A DNA stretch of 64,000 bases from Phocaeicola plebeius DSM 17135 (GCF_000187895.1 NZ_DS990122.1:186001-250000), one strand, 5' to 3'. Numbered from the stretch's first letter, positions 35,966-45,445 are shown. Numbers and translations: made by a program. The notes: generated by a model from the letters alone, not told the origin.

Positions 35966-37485
35966 TTATTGCAAGTCTACATCATAATTACTCAAAACCC
36001 AAGGATTAACCTGGCACTCTACCACTAAGTAAGTCTTCGGAGTGGTAGGATCTTCCGGATCTGTATCCGGATTCCATCCACCCGGAATATCATCACCAAT
36101 ATTCTTTACAGAATTTACAGTCAATCCGTAAACAGTGTTACGCATTACAGACTGGTATTTTACCTGCTGACCATCTTTAGCTGCAGTATAGTTCTGGTCT
36201 TCAATATAATGTGTATAGTACATCACGCCATCTTCATACACATGAATATCATATTTCACACGGAAATCAGAAATAGTTTTTACAGTAGCAGATTCGTCTG
36301 CAGTTCCGGCTTTAGCTGCTGTCAGTTCAGTTTGAGCGGCTACCAGTTCTTCCGATCTATCATTGTCAAGTCCATCTTTATCATCAAATACTGCCGGATA
36401 TTTAGCTTGAACAGCTTCCAACGAAGCAAAATACTCGCCATTGTAAGCATAGAAACAGTTTGCTCCTGCCAATCCATCACTACTTGTAACCGCAGCAGTA
36501 GCCTTAAAAATTACCCCAGTAGTATTACCATTCAAGTCTGAACCTTCAGCAAAACAATCTCCAGTTGTAGAGCCGGAGTTATTTTCCATGCAATACAAAG
36601 GACCAGCTCCATAAGTACCCTTCAAATCAATAGCTCCAGTATAAGAATCATTTTCATCCTTATTTATTGTACGGAAATCATTCCATCTATTGTAAAAGTT
36701 AGCTTCAGCATTGTTTACAACTGTCGGGGTCAGCAAGGTATTTTCATGGGAAACTCCAGCAGTAGTAGTAGCAGCAGCACTCCAATGCTGTTGCAGATAG
36801 AAATCCTTGATTCCATTTACCAGGTTAAAGCCGTTAAAAGTTATAGCAGTCAAACCTGTCAACTGTGCTGTTGCGGCTGTAATATCTACACCTTCCGCCT
36901 TCTGTGTATAGGTAATCTTTGCAGCCAAACGGTCCAGTTTAATAGGACTTGCAGTCTTGGCAGGGTTATCATAATCATTTTCAGCAGATACGGTTATCTT
37001 CTGCCCTCCTGTCTTATCCGTTCCATTACACTCACTAAACATCAAAAATTTACCATTTGTAGCGAAATCAGCACTTGAAGTTATTGTTTTCTGCAATGTT
37101 GTGATATTATCACCTGTAGAAACGCTCAAACTACCTGGGTTCGCAATCACATACACATAGTAAGTACCGACAGATGCTTCTACGGGATAAGTCTCCATAC
37201 CACCCGTAACACTTTTGCAATTCACTTTTTTTGCTGACAGAACGTTTCCATCCTGATCACATAATAGAACCATGGCTTCTGAAATCGTTGACTCTCCTGT
37301 TATTCCTTCATCCGTACCATCTTCTCCAGCCACCGTTCTGGAATCGCTGTTTTCTGTTCCTACCAGGGTCAGCGTCAAGAACGTACGTTGTGACTGTTGT
37401 CAGTCGACGGTACATTGTCTTCATTAGAGCATGCGAACAAACCCAAGCCCGCAAATGCCAAAAACAAACTTTTAGACAATTTCAT
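35966..37485 (-). pseudogene. Mfa1-type major fimbrillin, reading frame broken after the signal peptide
   Basis: The ATG at 37485 starts a lipoprotein signal, MKLSKSLFLAFAGLGLFAC, and continues SNEDNVPSTDNSHNVRS to a TGA at 37377-37375. The mature fimbrillin lies in the -1 frame, open from 37399 to 35966, and begins QQSQRTFLTLTLVGTENS, with no ATG near its start. One missing base (or two extra) within 37399-37378 would explain it. No slippery heptamer is visible there. The 470 remaining codons are intact and typical of Mfa1-family pilins, from LANPGSL-like strands (VYVIANPGSL) to the end CQVNPWVLSNYDVDLQ. So the break is either very recent, a sequence error, or a variable switch. Neighbour genes identify the locus. 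Confidence 0.85.
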
Positions 37486-37543
37486 AGTAAACTAAAATTT
37501 TAATTAAACATCATTTTTATTCTATCTTTATTATTCAAATTAT

Positions 37544-39007
37544 TTATTCTGCCATATATTCCACATACTGCTTCAGCAACGTAAGGTTTTCACCTGCCTG
37601 GCCGAATCCCTTGGCCTTTGCCGCAGAGAAAGCCTGTGAGGCCTTGTCATACTGGCCAGCCTTGGCATAAGCCACACCCCTCATATTCAGCAGGCTACCA
37701 TCTTCCGGTGCATTTTCCAGCAAGCGGATGGCTTCGCCCGTACGGTTGGCTTCCACCAGTGCCAGGGCCGCATTGTTTACCGCCGTTACATCGTTCGGAT
37801 AGGCTTTGGCTCCGCGCATCAGGCAGTCAATGTATTCCGGACTGCCCTTGCCGTAATTGTCGGCCACCTGCTGTATTTCGCTCACGCTCATCAGATCTGG
37901 GCGGGTCTTAATCATTTCCTTTCCTTCTGCCAGGTCGAAATGGCGTACGTTGTATTCTATGCGGTATTCGTTACGACGAACCGGACCATACATCTCGTTC
38001 AGCAAACGTTTATAGATTTCAGGCGGTACCAATGCTTTCAACTGTTCTTCGCAAGCATCCTTGTCGTCACCGCAGTTGTCAATAATATTCAGCACTTCAT
38101 CAATTTTCAACAGTTTGGGGTGCTTCACCACTTCTTCACGCAAGCCTACCCAGTCTTCACCCTTCCAGTCTACATGGTAAAGCTTCGAATCTACGCTCTT
38201 CAAGTCATCCTTCATGTATTCCGTGAAGGCTTTCGCACGGCGTTCAGACAGCTTCATGTTGTAGGCCATAGTTCCTTCCGGTGAAGCGTAACCTGTTACG
38301 TAAATACCGGTTATGGTAAGGTCATTGTTGTCTTTTACCAGCGAAATGGAGTTGCGTACCGTATCCAGTTCAGCCGCGTTGTTCTTGAATTTCGGGTCAA
38401 TACGGTAGCTGTCCTGACGGAACTGCAGGCGGGCACTCCGAGTTTCGGAACGGCGTTTTACGATTTCTTCTTTCGGTTGGAGGAAAGGAGAGTAATAAGC
38501 CGGTGTCATCGGCGGGAAAATATCACCTGTAGAAGTATTCTCGTCACCTTCATCGCAAAGCGCACAGCCTGTCACGTACGCACGAAGACGGAGGTCACCT
38601 CCAATCATCCAGCGCTTGAAAGGAACAGAAGCGTCATAGTCGAGCGTCTGGGCCGTACCGTTTTTACGGCGTACCTTCACCACGGCATCCGGATTAAGGT
38701 TCGTATCTTCAAAGGCTTCGGTACGTTGCTGCACCTTGTCGCGCACCTTTCCGTTGATAACGAAAGAAGGAAGTTCCTGCTGCTGACTGCCGTCGGCAGA
38801 GAGAATCACGGGCACCACGCGCAGCGAATGCTGGTTCTTCATATCCAGGTCGTCCAGGCTCACCGTCATCTTCACGTTGGCCTGACGGTCGCCCGTCTTC
38901 ACCACCTCACGGTTTACAATCTTTATTTCACTCAGATAAGAAGTCTGGCCGAATACGGGAATGCCGGCTGCCAGTACAAATGCGAGAGAGATAATATATT
39001 TTTTCAT
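37544..39007 (-). CDS. DUF3868 / OmpA-like outer-membrane assembly protein of the fimbrial locus
   Basis: A 487-residue exported protein from MKKYIISLAFVLAAGIPVFG; an earlier ATG at 39025 overlaps the preceding gene. The N-terminal 170 residues fit DUF3868 (IVNREVVKTGDRQANVKMTVSLDDLDM). An OmpA-like peptidoglycan-type core follows (LTITGIYVTGYASPEGTMAYN, LSERRAKAFTEYM), and the last 100 residues are TPR-like repeats (NNAALALVEANRTGEAIRLLE, GVAYAKAGQYDKASQAF). In Bacteroidales this protein is regularly coded between DUF3575 and the Mfa1-type pilin and is thought to help place the pilus in the envelope. Confidence 0.85.
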   Translation of the reverse strand: MKKYIISLAFVLAAGIPVFGQTSYLSEIKIVNREVVKTGDRQANVKMTVSLDDLDMKNQHSLRVVPVILSADGSQQQELPSFVINGKVRDKVQQRTEAFEDTNLNPDAVVKVRRKNGTAQTLDYDASVPFKRWMIGGDLRLRAYVTGCALCDEGDENTSTGDIFPPMTPAYYSPFLQPKEEIVKRRSETRSARLQFRQDSYRIDPKFKNNAAELDTVRNSISLVKDNNDLTITGIYVTGYASPEGTMAYNMKLSERRAKAFTEYMKDDLKSVDSKLYHVDWKGEDWVGLREEVVKHPKLLKIDEVLNIIDNCGDDKDACEEQLKALVPPEIYKRLLNEMYGPVRRNEYRIEYNVRHFDLAEGKEMIKTRPDLMSVSEIQQVADNYGKGSPEYIDCLMRGAKAYPNDVTAVNNAALALVEANRTGEAIRLLENAPEDGSLLNMRGVAYAKAGQYDKASQAFSAAKAKGFGQAGENLTLLKQYVEYMAE

Positions 39008-39021
39008 CGTACGTTCCTCCA

Positions 39022-39582
39022 TCATTTAATTACGTAAATCAAGGATATGGCGGCCTTGGTCAAACCGAAATAGTCTTTCTTGTCGCTGCCGCGCCATTCA
39101 CCGCAATGCGGGCAGTCGTACTTGTCATAGTCGGCGCGTATCCAGCCGGCCCCAATTTCAAGTCCCAGGTTCCAGTGCTTGGACAGCACAAACTGGTAAC
39201 CGTAGCCAATGCCGGCGCCATACATATTACCCTGGTAACGGTAATTCTTAAAAGAAGGGAAAATGCCCAGATCCATATTGGCCACATTAAACTGCCCGCC
39301 CAGCGCATGAAGTGCCAGGAAATGGCCGTTGAAAGCTTCACAGAACCAATAGCGCGCTTCAGGCTGCACCAGCCAGTGCTTCATCTTGCGGTCATCACCT
39401 AAATTAAAGGGGTTATAATTACCCGACAAATCAATTGTCCACTTCGGAGCCACACGAAACTCTGCACCCAAATTAAGCGTAGTGGTCACATCGTAAAGCA
39501 GGTTTGTCTTCACGGCTATTTTCTGGGCAGAAACCGATATACAGACAAACAGAAACAATATCCATACCTGTATTTTTTTCAT
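39022..39582 (-). CDS. DUF3575 family outer-membrane protein
   Basis: A 186-residue protein with a signal peptide ending at VSAQ (residue about 19). The mature part starts KIAVKTNLLYDVTTTLNLGAEFRVAPKWTID, the DUF3575 signature, and continues as an eight-strand barrel-like sequence (GAGIGYGYQFVLSKHWNLGLEIGAGW) ending in ISLIYVIK. It contains a CPHC pair near residue 160. It is the first structural gene of the fimbrial operon, has a promoter with both boxes upstream, and overlaps the alternative start of the DUF3868 gene. A role as barrel partner of the DUF3868 protein is inference from constant co-occurrence. Confidence 0.87.
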   Translation of the reverse strand: MKKIQVWILFLFVCISVSAQKIAVKTNLLYDVTTTLNLGAEFRVAPKWTIDLSGNYNPFNLGDDRKMKHWLVQPEARYWFCEAFNGHFLALHALGGQFNVANMDLGIFPSFKNYRYQGNMYGAGIGYGYQFVLSKHWNLGLEIGAGWIRADYDKYDCPHCGEWRGSDKKDYFGLTKAAISLIYVIK

Positions 39583-39638
39583 AACACCATGTCTTTTATT
39601 TTTGTATATTTATTTGGTAAATATATATTTAGATTATG

Positions 39639-39669
39639 GAAATATAGAATCATTCCTATTTTTTTCAAA
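39639..39669 (-). promoter_or_regulatory. Promoter of the fimbrial operon
   Basis: On the minus strand TTTG (39669-39666) is followed after 19 bases by TATATTTC (39646-39639), seven of eight matches to TAnnTTTG. Predicted start of transcription is about 50 bases before the DUF3575 ATG. I found no inverted repeats flanking it, so it does not look invertible. Confidence 0.65.
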
Positions 39670-39731
39670 AGAAATTTATCAATTAACTATTGACAGCAAT
39701 AATTCAACTGATAAATCTGCACAAATTATCT

Positions 39732-40232
39732 TTAAACCAGTGTTTTACGAAAGCTATTAGGGCTAATACCATATTTATCTTTAAACAAGCGATAAAAAGT
39801 AGACAAGCTAGGCAACGCACTTTCTGCCGCCACTTTACTGATAGGCCAATCAGGATGATTGCGGAACAGTCCAACTGAATACTCCAGACGAAGATCATTC
39901 AAGTATACACTTAAATTTCCTCCCGACGTAGATAATTTTAAAATACTAGCAAAACGACTTCTATCTACTCCCATCAGACGAGCATAATCATCGCGTGTCA
40001 ACTGATAGTCAAGATATAGTTTCTGCTCTTTCACTTTCTGATCGAATTTTAAAAACAATCCTTCTTTCTCCGACACTACAAGATCAGCTGAAGTACCTAC
40101 CTCTTCAGTGCACACCTTACGATTGCCCGCAGCCTCTCTCATAGCATATCTCGACAAACCATTATTACGCTGATCATCCAACTCTAATATTAGTTCAGCC
40201 ATTTTCCTATTCTTGCGTTTGATTACAAGCAA
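39732..40232 (-). CDS. AraC-type DNA-binding half of the fimbrial regulator
   Basis: An open frame of 166 codons. There is no ATG near its beginning; it either starts at TTG 40232 or at ATG 40202 (MAELILELDD, preceded by AGGAAA). The last 90 residues form an AraC-type double helix-turn-helix: DDYARLMGVDRSRFASILKL, VYLNDLRLEYSVGLF, ISKVAAESALPSLSTFYRLFKDKYGISPNSFR. The first residues LVIKRKNRKMAELI look like the juxtamembrane segment that normally follows the transmembrane helix of a TPR-TM-AraC regulator. It overlaps the TPR gene's stop in the -1 frame, so the pair is probably one gene split by a one-base change. It presumably controls the fimbrial operon next to it. Confidence 0.8.
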   Translation of the reverse strand: MLVIKRKNRKMAELILELDDQRNNGLSRYAMREAAGNRKVCTEEVGTSADLVVSEKEGLFLKFDQKVKEQKLYLDYQLTRDDYARLMGVDRSRFASILKLSTSGGNLSVYLNDLRLEYSVGLFRNHPDWPISKVAAESALPSLSTFYRLFKDKYGISPNSFRKTLV

Positions 40233-41437
40233 AGCCCGCCAAATAGGAATAGCAGAAATATCATGACCCCCACTAATCCCTCGATTACATAACGCTGTAT
40301 CTTCATTCGATAAGATGCTTTTTCCAGTTCATACTCACGCGATACGGCTTTTGTTACATCTGTAAGGTCAAGCATCTGATTACGCTCTATATTTACACGT
40401 ATCTGACTTTGAATATCATATAACCGAAGCATTGCATTATAAGCCTCTTTATGCTTCCCCAGCGAGTTATAAGCCTGGGCACTCTGATACAAGGTTCGAA
40501 GATAAATCACACTTAGTGAATCTGCCTTATCCATCTTTGAAAAATAGATTTTACTATGGAGCAGCACAGAATGATAATCCTTACTTTCAAGAAGATAGTC
40601 ATTTATCTCAAGTTGGCCCATAAAGGTAGATGAGAAGTTGGTAGAATAAAACTTATCAGCATAAGTCTTTCCCACCTTACAGTTCTCCAACTTACACGAC
40701 AAATAAGCCATCTTACTATAGAAAAAAGCTTTATGACGATCAAGCATATGTGTATCTACATCCTTGCGGGAGGCAAGACGAGATAGCAACTCTTCACGCT
40801 GCAGGCCAATTTCCCATGCATCTTTAGGATTTCTATCGTTAATATAATATGCCATCAAATAACCCATACAATGGGACAGCAAAAAACCGGCATCAGACTC
40901 AGGCACACCCGATAACAAAGCGATAGCTTCCTTTATGCAATCATAACTTTTATGCAGTATACCCATTTTACGATACAACTCACCTTCCATCTGTAGCATA
41001 TTAGCCTTTAAAAGTTGATCCCCAGATTTCTCCGCATACTTCTTTCCTTCTGCTATTACATTAGCTGCCTCAGCAAGTTGAAATGAAGCTACAGAAGATT
41101 CAGCCAAAAGCATATAAGCATAGGAAGTCAGCACAGAATCCTGACGTATCTGCGGGTTATTCAATGCATGGCTAGCATAATGCATAGCCATATAATATTT
41201 TGACTGCGTACAATAAGCCAGCGCACGCAAATAATCAATGCCATACTGAGGATAAGACGATACTGTTTCAATACTATCCAACAAAGCTAAAGAAGTAACT
41301 GGATCACGTGCTATTTTTTTACGTAAATCAGCAAAAGGAATGCTATCTCCCCAAACAAAAGAAAAAGCGCCCCCACACAAAACTAAAAAACAAAAAAACT
41401 TTATTATCTTCACTCTTAAAAAATTTCCCAAAAACAT
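40223..41437 (-). CDS. TPR sensor half of the fimbrial regulator, with C-terminal membrane helix
   Basis: A 404-residue protein: signal or anchor segment (IIKFFCFLVLCGGAFSFVWG), about 340 residues of helical TPR-like repeats (YLRALAYCTQSKYYMAMHYASHALN, AYMLLAESSVASFQLAEAANVI, LRTLYQSAQAYNSLGKHKEAYNAML), and a C-terminal transmembrane helix (EGLVGVMIFLLFLFGGLCL) that ends at a TAA at 40225-40223. Full-length relatives in Bacteroides continue through the helix into an AraC-type DNA-binding domain, giving proteins near 560 residues; here that domain lies in the -1 frame just after. Adding one base near TGCTTGTAA would restore GGLCLVIKRKNRK. The TPR part is expected in the periplasm. Confidence 0.8.
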   Translation of the reverse strand: MFLGNFLRVKIIKFFCFLVLCGGAFSFVWGDSIPFADLRKKIARDPVTSLALLDSIETVSSYPQYGIDYLRALAYCTQSKYYMAMHYASHALNNPQIRQDSVLTSYAYMLLAESSVASFQLAEAANVIAEGKKYAEKSGDQLLKANMLQMEGELYRKMGILHKSYDCIKEAIALLSGVPESDAGFLLSHCMGYLMAYYINDRNPKDAWEIGLQREELLSRLASRKDVDTHMLDRHKAFFYSKMAYLSCKLENCKVGKTYADKFYSTNFSSTFMGQLEINDYLLESKDYHSVLLHSKIYFSKMDKADSLSVIYLRTLYQSAQAYNSLGKHKEAYNAMLRLYDIQSQIRVNIERNQMLDLTDVTKAVSREYELEKASYRMKIQRYVIEGLVGVMIFLLFLFGGLCL

Positions 41438-41627
41438 TCATATCAAAATAACAAGTTCTTTTTACACATGAAGCATAAAAAATGGGAGAACGCTTTCTCC
41501 CAACCTTGTTAACCTTAAATCTAATACTATGAAAAAAATCACGTGACAAATGTAAGAATAACACTTATTCTGTGCAAATATCCAACCCTTGATTTTCAGC
41601 TTTTTAAAAGTTTTTAAAAGACAAAAA

Positions 41628-41666
41628 GAATTCGCCCCGAAACAGCGCGTGCTTCGGGGCGAATCT
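41628..41666 (-). terminator. Terminator of the succinate dehydrogenase operon
   Basis: ATTCGCCCCGAA and TTCGGGGCGAAT form 12 perfect pairs around an 11-base loop. On the minus strand it is followed by TCTTTTTGTC. It lies 20 bases after the sdhB stop. The rest of 41438-41627 shows no gene that I can support. Confidence 0.9.
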
Positions 41667-41686
41667 TTATCTGTCTGTAAAGAGGA

Positions 41687-42442
41687 TTAGTCTTTCAGTT
41701 TTGCTTTGATGAAGTCGCGGTTCAAACGAGCGATGTTGCTGATTGAAACGCATTTCGGACATTCTGCTTCACAAGCACGGGTGTTGGTACAGTTACCGAA
41801 GCCCAGTTCGTCCATCTTGGCAATCATAGCCTTTGCACGACGCAATGCTTCCGGTTTTCCCTGAGGCAACAGGTTCAACTGGCTTACCTTAGCAGAAACG
41901 AACAGCATGGCTGAACCGTTCTTACAAGCAGCTACACAAGCACCACAACCGATACAAGAAGCAGCATCCATTGCTTCGTCAGCTACCGGCTTCGGAATCA
42001 GGATAGCGTTGGCATCCTGAGGAGCACCTGTACGTACGCTGATGAAACCACCTGCCTGCATAATCTTGTCGTAAGCTGTACGGTCTACCATCAAGTCCTT
42101 GATAACCGGGAAACCGGCTGAACGCCACGGTTCTACAGTGATTACATCACCGTCTTTGAAACGACGCATGTAGATCTGGCAGGTAGTAGCACCTGTAGCA
42201 GGTCCGTGCGGATGTCCGTTGATGTACAAAGAACACATACCGCAGATACCTTCACGACAGTCGTGGTCGAACACTACCGGTTCTTTTCCGTCTTCAATCA
42301 ACTGTTCGTTCAAGATATCCAGCATTTCCAGGAAGGAAGTATCACCCGGGATGTCCTTCATCTGGAATGTATCGAAATGACCTTTTTCCTTAGGTCCGTT
42401 CTGACGCCAAACTTTCAGCGTAAATGATATATTTTTATCCAT
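41687..42442 (-). CDS. sdhB: Succinate dehydrogenase / fumarate reductase iron-sulfur subunit
   Basis: A 251-residue electron-transfer subunit (also called frdB in Bacteroides, where the complex mainly reduces fumarate to succinate). The [2Fe-2S] ligands are in [19 protein letters not shown] with a later CQIYM. The C-terminal ferredoxin part has [15 protein letters not shown] and [16 protein letters not shown], which bind the [4Fe-4S] and [3Fe-4S] clusters. Electrons pass through it between the cytochrome b subunit and the FAD of SdhA at the inner face of the membrane. It is last in the sdhC-sdhA-sdhB operon and followed by a strong terminator. Confidence 0.96.
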   Translation of the reverse strand: MDKNISFTLKVWRQNGPKEKGHFDTFQMKDIPGDTSFLEMLDILNEQLIEDGKEPVVFDHDCREGICGMCSLYINGHPHGPATGATTCQIYMRRFKDGDVITVEPWRSAGFPVIKDLMVDRTAYDKIMQAGGFISVRTGAPQDANAILIPKPVADEAMDAASCIGCGACVAACKNGSAMLFVSAKVSQLNLLPQGKPEALRRAKAMIAKMDELGFGNCTNTRACEAECPKCVSISNIARLNRDFIKAKLKD

Positions 42443-42477
42443 TTTACTTAGATTCTTTAATTGTTTAACTTCACTGA

Positions 42478-44460
42478 TTAGCTCTTGTAGTTACGAGTCT
42501 GTACCTTGATAGCTTCGTAAACCAGCGGTTCTTTGTACAATACCGGAGCCTTGTCGTCGCTTCCCTGGTATTCCCAGCAAGCTACATAGAAGAAGTTTTC
42601 GTCGTCGCGTTTTGCTTCACCTTCTTCTGTCTGATGTTCTTCACGGAAGTGACCACCACAAGATTCTTCGCGGTTCAATGCATCGTATGCGATAAGCTGA
42701 CCCATTGTGATGAAGTCGTCCAAACGGAATGCCTTGTCAAGCTCGATGTTCATACCTTCTTTTGCTCCCGGAATAAACAGTTCTGTTTCGAATTCCTTAC
42801 GGATGTCTTTCAGCTTAGCCAAACCGGTCTTCAAACCTTCTGCAGTACGTCCCATACCTACGTATTCCCACATTACGCGGCCCAATTCCTTGTGAATTGA
42901 GTCTACAGACTTCTTACCCTTGATGTTCATCAGGTGGTCAATCTTAGCCTGTACAGCCTTTTCTGCTTCTGCAAATTCAGGCAAGTCAGTAGAGAAGCGA
43001 GGAACAGTAATCTGGTCTGACAAGTAATTCTGGATAGTGTAAGGCAATACGAAGTATCCGTCGGCCAGACCCTGCATCAATGCAGAAGCACCCAGACGGT
43101 TAGCTCCGTGGTCAGAGAAGTTACATTCACCGATAGCGAACAGACCCTTGATAGTAGTCTGGAGTTCGTAGTCTACCCAGATACCACCCATTGTGTAGTG
43201 GATAGCCGGATAAATCATCATCGGGTTGTAGTATTTCACACCGTTGATTTCGCGAGCCAGTTCGCCCGGATTTACGTCGGTGATTTCTTCGTACATATCG
43301 AACAAGTTACCGTAACGCTGGCGAACTACGTCCAAGCCCAGACGTTCGATACTTTCAGAGAAGTCAAGGAATACGGCCAGACCAGTGTTGTTTACACCGA
43401 AACCGTGGTCGCAACGTTCTTTAGCGGCACGTGAAGCCACGTCACGCGGAACCAGGTTACCGAATGCCGGATAACGGCGTTCCAGATAGTAGTCACGGTC
43501 TTCTTCAGGAATATCGCTACCTTTCTTTGTGCCAGCCTGCAATGCTTTGGCATCTTCCAGTTTCTTCGGAACCCAGATACGACCGTCGTTACGCAGAGAT
43601 TCTGACATCAAAGTCAACTTAGACTGTTTGTCACCGTGTACCGGAATACAAGTCGGGTGAATCTGTACGTAAGCCGGGTTAGCGAACATAGCTCCCTTAC
43701 GGTAGCAAGACATGGCAGCTGTTACGTTACATGCCATGGCGTTAGTTGACAGGAAGTAAGTGTTTCCGTAACCACCGGTTGCGATAACTACTGCGTGAGC
43801 AGCGAAGCGTTCCAACTTACCGGTTACCAGGTTCTTAGCGATGATACCACGTGCACGACCGTCAACCAATACTACGTCGAGCATTTCGTAACGAGTGTAC
43901 AGTTTTACAGTACCGGCACCTACCTGACGGCTCAATGCAGAGTAAGCACCCAGCAACAGCTGCTGACCTGTCTGACCTTTAGCGTAGAATGTACGAGATA
44001 CCTGCGCACCACCGAATGAACGGTTAGCCAGTGTACCACCGTATTCACGAGCGAAAGGAACACCCTGTGCCACGCACTGGTCGATGATGTTGTTTGATAC
44101 TTCAGCCAAACGGTATACGTTAGCTTCACGAGCACGGTAGTCACCACCTTTCACTGTATCGTAGAACAGACGATAAACAGAGTCACCGTCGTTCTGGTAG
44201 TTCTTGGCAGCGTTGATACCACCCTGTGCAGCGATAGAGTGTGCACGGCGAGGAGAGTCCTGGATACAGAAGTTGAACACACGGAATCCCATTTCACCCA
44301 GAGAAGCAGCTGCAGAAGCACCTGCCAAACCTGTACCTACCACGATGATGTCCAGACGACGTTTGTTAGCCGGGTTCACCAGTTTCTGGTGAGCTTTATA
44401 ATTGGTCCATTTCTCAGCTATCGGGCCTTCAGGAATCTTAGAATCAAGTATCTTAGTCAT
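42478..44460 (-). CDS. sdhA: Succinate dehydrogenase / fumarate reductase flavoprotein subunit
   Basis: A 660-residue catalytic subunit. It has the dinucleotide-binding start [19 protein letters not shown], the covalent FAD site His in [14 protein letters not shown], the substrate-site segment [16 protein letters not shown] and the FAD cap [21 protein letters not shown]. The C-terminal helical domain is complete. It interconverts succinate and fumarate; in anaerobic Bacteroidales the fumarate reductase direction supports energy conservation. The gene lies 33 bases after sdhC and 35 before sdhB. Confidence 0.96.
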   Translation of the reverse strand: MTKILDSKIPEGPIAEKWTNYKAHQKLVNPANKRRLDIIVVGTGLAGASAAASLGEMGFRVFNFCIQDSPRRAHSIAAQGGINAAKNYQNDGDSVYRLFYDTVKGGDYRAREANVYRLAEVSNNIIDQCVAQGVPFAREYGGTLANRSFGGAQVSRTFYAKGQTGQQLLLGAYSALSRQVGAGTVKLYTRYEMLDVVLVDGRARGIIAKNLVTGKLERFAAHAVVIATGGYGNTYFLSTNAMACNVTAAMSCYRKGAMFANPAYVQIHPTCIPVHGDKQSKLTLMSESLRNDGRIWVPKKLEDAKALQAGTKKGSDIPEEDRDYYLERRYPAFGNLVPRDVASRAAKERCDHGFGVNNTGLAVFLDFSESIERLGLDVVRQRYGNLFDMYEEITDVNPGELAREINGVKYYNPMMIYPAIHYTMGGIWVDYELQTTIKGLFAIGECNFSDHGANRLGASALMQGLADGYFVLPYTIQNYLSDQITVPRFSTDLPEFAEAEKAVQAKIDHLMNIKGKKSVDSIHKELGRVMWEYVGMGRTAEGLKTGLAKLKDIRKEFETELFIPGAKEGMNIELDKAFRLDDFITMGQLIAYDALNREESCGGHFREEHQTEEGEAKRDDENFFYVACWEYQGSDDKAPVLYKEPLVYEAIKVQTRNYKS

Positions 44461-44493
44461 AATGTTTTTTCAATTTAATCAGTTACACTTAAA

Positions 44494-45183
44494 TTAGCAA
44501 GCACCGCAACCCATCATGTTTTTCAGGAAGAACACAACGGCTACCAGCATGAAGCCAAGTACGATGATGGTAGAATAGATGTTAGAGATGCATTTCCAAC
44601 GGTTAATCCAGATGGTGTTGTTCCAACCCAAAGTCTGCATAGAGCTCCAGAATCCGTGAGTCAGGTGGAACCACAAGGCAATCAGCCAGATGATATACAA
44701 CACAAAGAACACCGGATTAGAGAATGTCTGCATGATGTAACCGTAACCGTCGGCTGCATGAAGACCACCCATCATCGGGTTGCCGATGATTTCAGCGAAC
44801 TGCATTTTGTACCAGAAGTTTACGAAGTGAAGAGCCAGACCCAGGATTACGATGATACCCAGTACCAGCATGTTCTGAGATGCCCATTCCACGTTTTTCG
44901 GTTTTGCTGTCACTGCATAGCGTTCGTGACCGCGAGCTGCACGGTTCTGCATCGTCAGCCAGAAAGCGTAGATGATGTGAATTACAAACAGGGCAGCCAG
45001 TCCGACAGTAGCTACCAGCGCATACCAGTTGGCACCGAGGAACTCACAAACCATGTTGTACGCCTCGCCCGAGAACAATGCAACAAGGTTCATCGCCATG
45101 TGAAATGTCAGAAACAGGACAAGGGCGATACCAGTAACACTCATCACCACTTTCCTTCCAATAGATGAATTACTTAACCACAT
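44494..45183 (-). CDS. sdhC: Succinate dehydrogenase / fumarate reductase cytochrome b subunit
   Basis: A 229-residue membrane anchor with five hydrophobic helices, as in the single-subunit type B complexes with two haems (Wolinella FrdC class). The start SSIGRKVVMSVTGIALVLFLTFHMAMN and the later WFHLTHGFWSSMQTLGWN carry histidines at positions expected for haem ligands. It passes electrons between the quinone pool and the iron-sulfur subunit. It heads the sdhCAB operon and has a promoter with both -33 and -7 boxes at 45253-45283. Confidence 0.95.
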   Translation of the reverse strand: MWLSNSSIGRKVVMSVTGIALVLFLTFHMAMNLVALFSGEAYNMVCEFLGANWYALVATVGLAALFVIHIIYAFWLTMQNRAARGHERYAVTAKPKNVEWASQNMLVLGIIVILGLALHFVNFWYKMQFAEIIGNPMMGGLHAADGYGYIMQTFSNPVFFVLYIIWLIALWFHLTHGFWSSMQTLGWNNTIWINRWKCISNIYSTIIVLGFMLVAVVFFLKNMMGCGAC

Positions 45184-45252
45184 AAATGATTGAATTTAAA
45201 TTATTTAATTGTTAGAACTATAAATTCGCACTCGAAGGTCCAAATTATGATG

Positions 45253-45283
45253 CAAAATTAGAAGATTTATTGAGATAACGCAA
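45253..45283 (-). promoter_or_regulatory. Promoter of sdhCAB
   Basis: On the minus strand TTG (45283-45281), a 20-base spacer, then TAATTTTG (45260-45253), a perfect TAnnTTTG. The leader to the sdhC ATG is about 63 bases. The palindrome array at 45334-45443 lies just upstream of the promoter. Confidence 0.75.
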
Positions 45284-45333
45284 CAGATTATGGAAAAAAT
45301 TCTGTAATCGGAGGTTGTGAGCCACACGCAAAA

Positions 45334-45443
45334 AAACGCAAGTGCGTTTGAACCAAAACGTCGAAGAGTTTCAATTCAAACGCACTTGCGTTTCAGGGAA
45401 AACGTACTTGTGTTTTTCGTCAAACGCAAGTACGTTTTCCGGA
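45334..45443. repeat. 22-bp-periodic array of AAACG...GTTT palindromes
   Basis: Five 16-base units start at 45334, 45356, 45378, 45400 and 45422, exactly 22 bases apart with 6-base spacers (GAACCA, CAATTC, CAGGGA, TTCGTC, TCCGGA). Unit sequences are AAACGCAAGTGCGTTT, AAACGTCGAAGAGTTT, AAACGCACTTGCGTTT, AAACGTACTTGTGTTT and AAACGCAAGTACGTTT. Units 1 and 3 are exact reverse complements, and 4 and 5 nearly so. It ends 2 bases before the ctpA stop codon and could fold as hairpins in ctpA mRNA. Design and period equal those of the array at 12954-13058. Confidence 0.88.
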
Positions 45444-45445
45444 GC

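Noticed and set aside
37378..37378. TTG at 37378 as the real start of the major fimbrillin
   Set aside because: It would give a pilin with no signal peptide, while a perfect lipoprotein signal lies just upstream in the other frame.
39583..39731. Invertible promoter for the fimbrial operon
   Set aside because: No pair of inverted repeats flanks the promoter and no site-specific recombinase gene lies in the window.
41537..41545. TCACGTGA as a further parS
   Set aside because: It matches only the eight central bases of the palindrome and the flanks differ.
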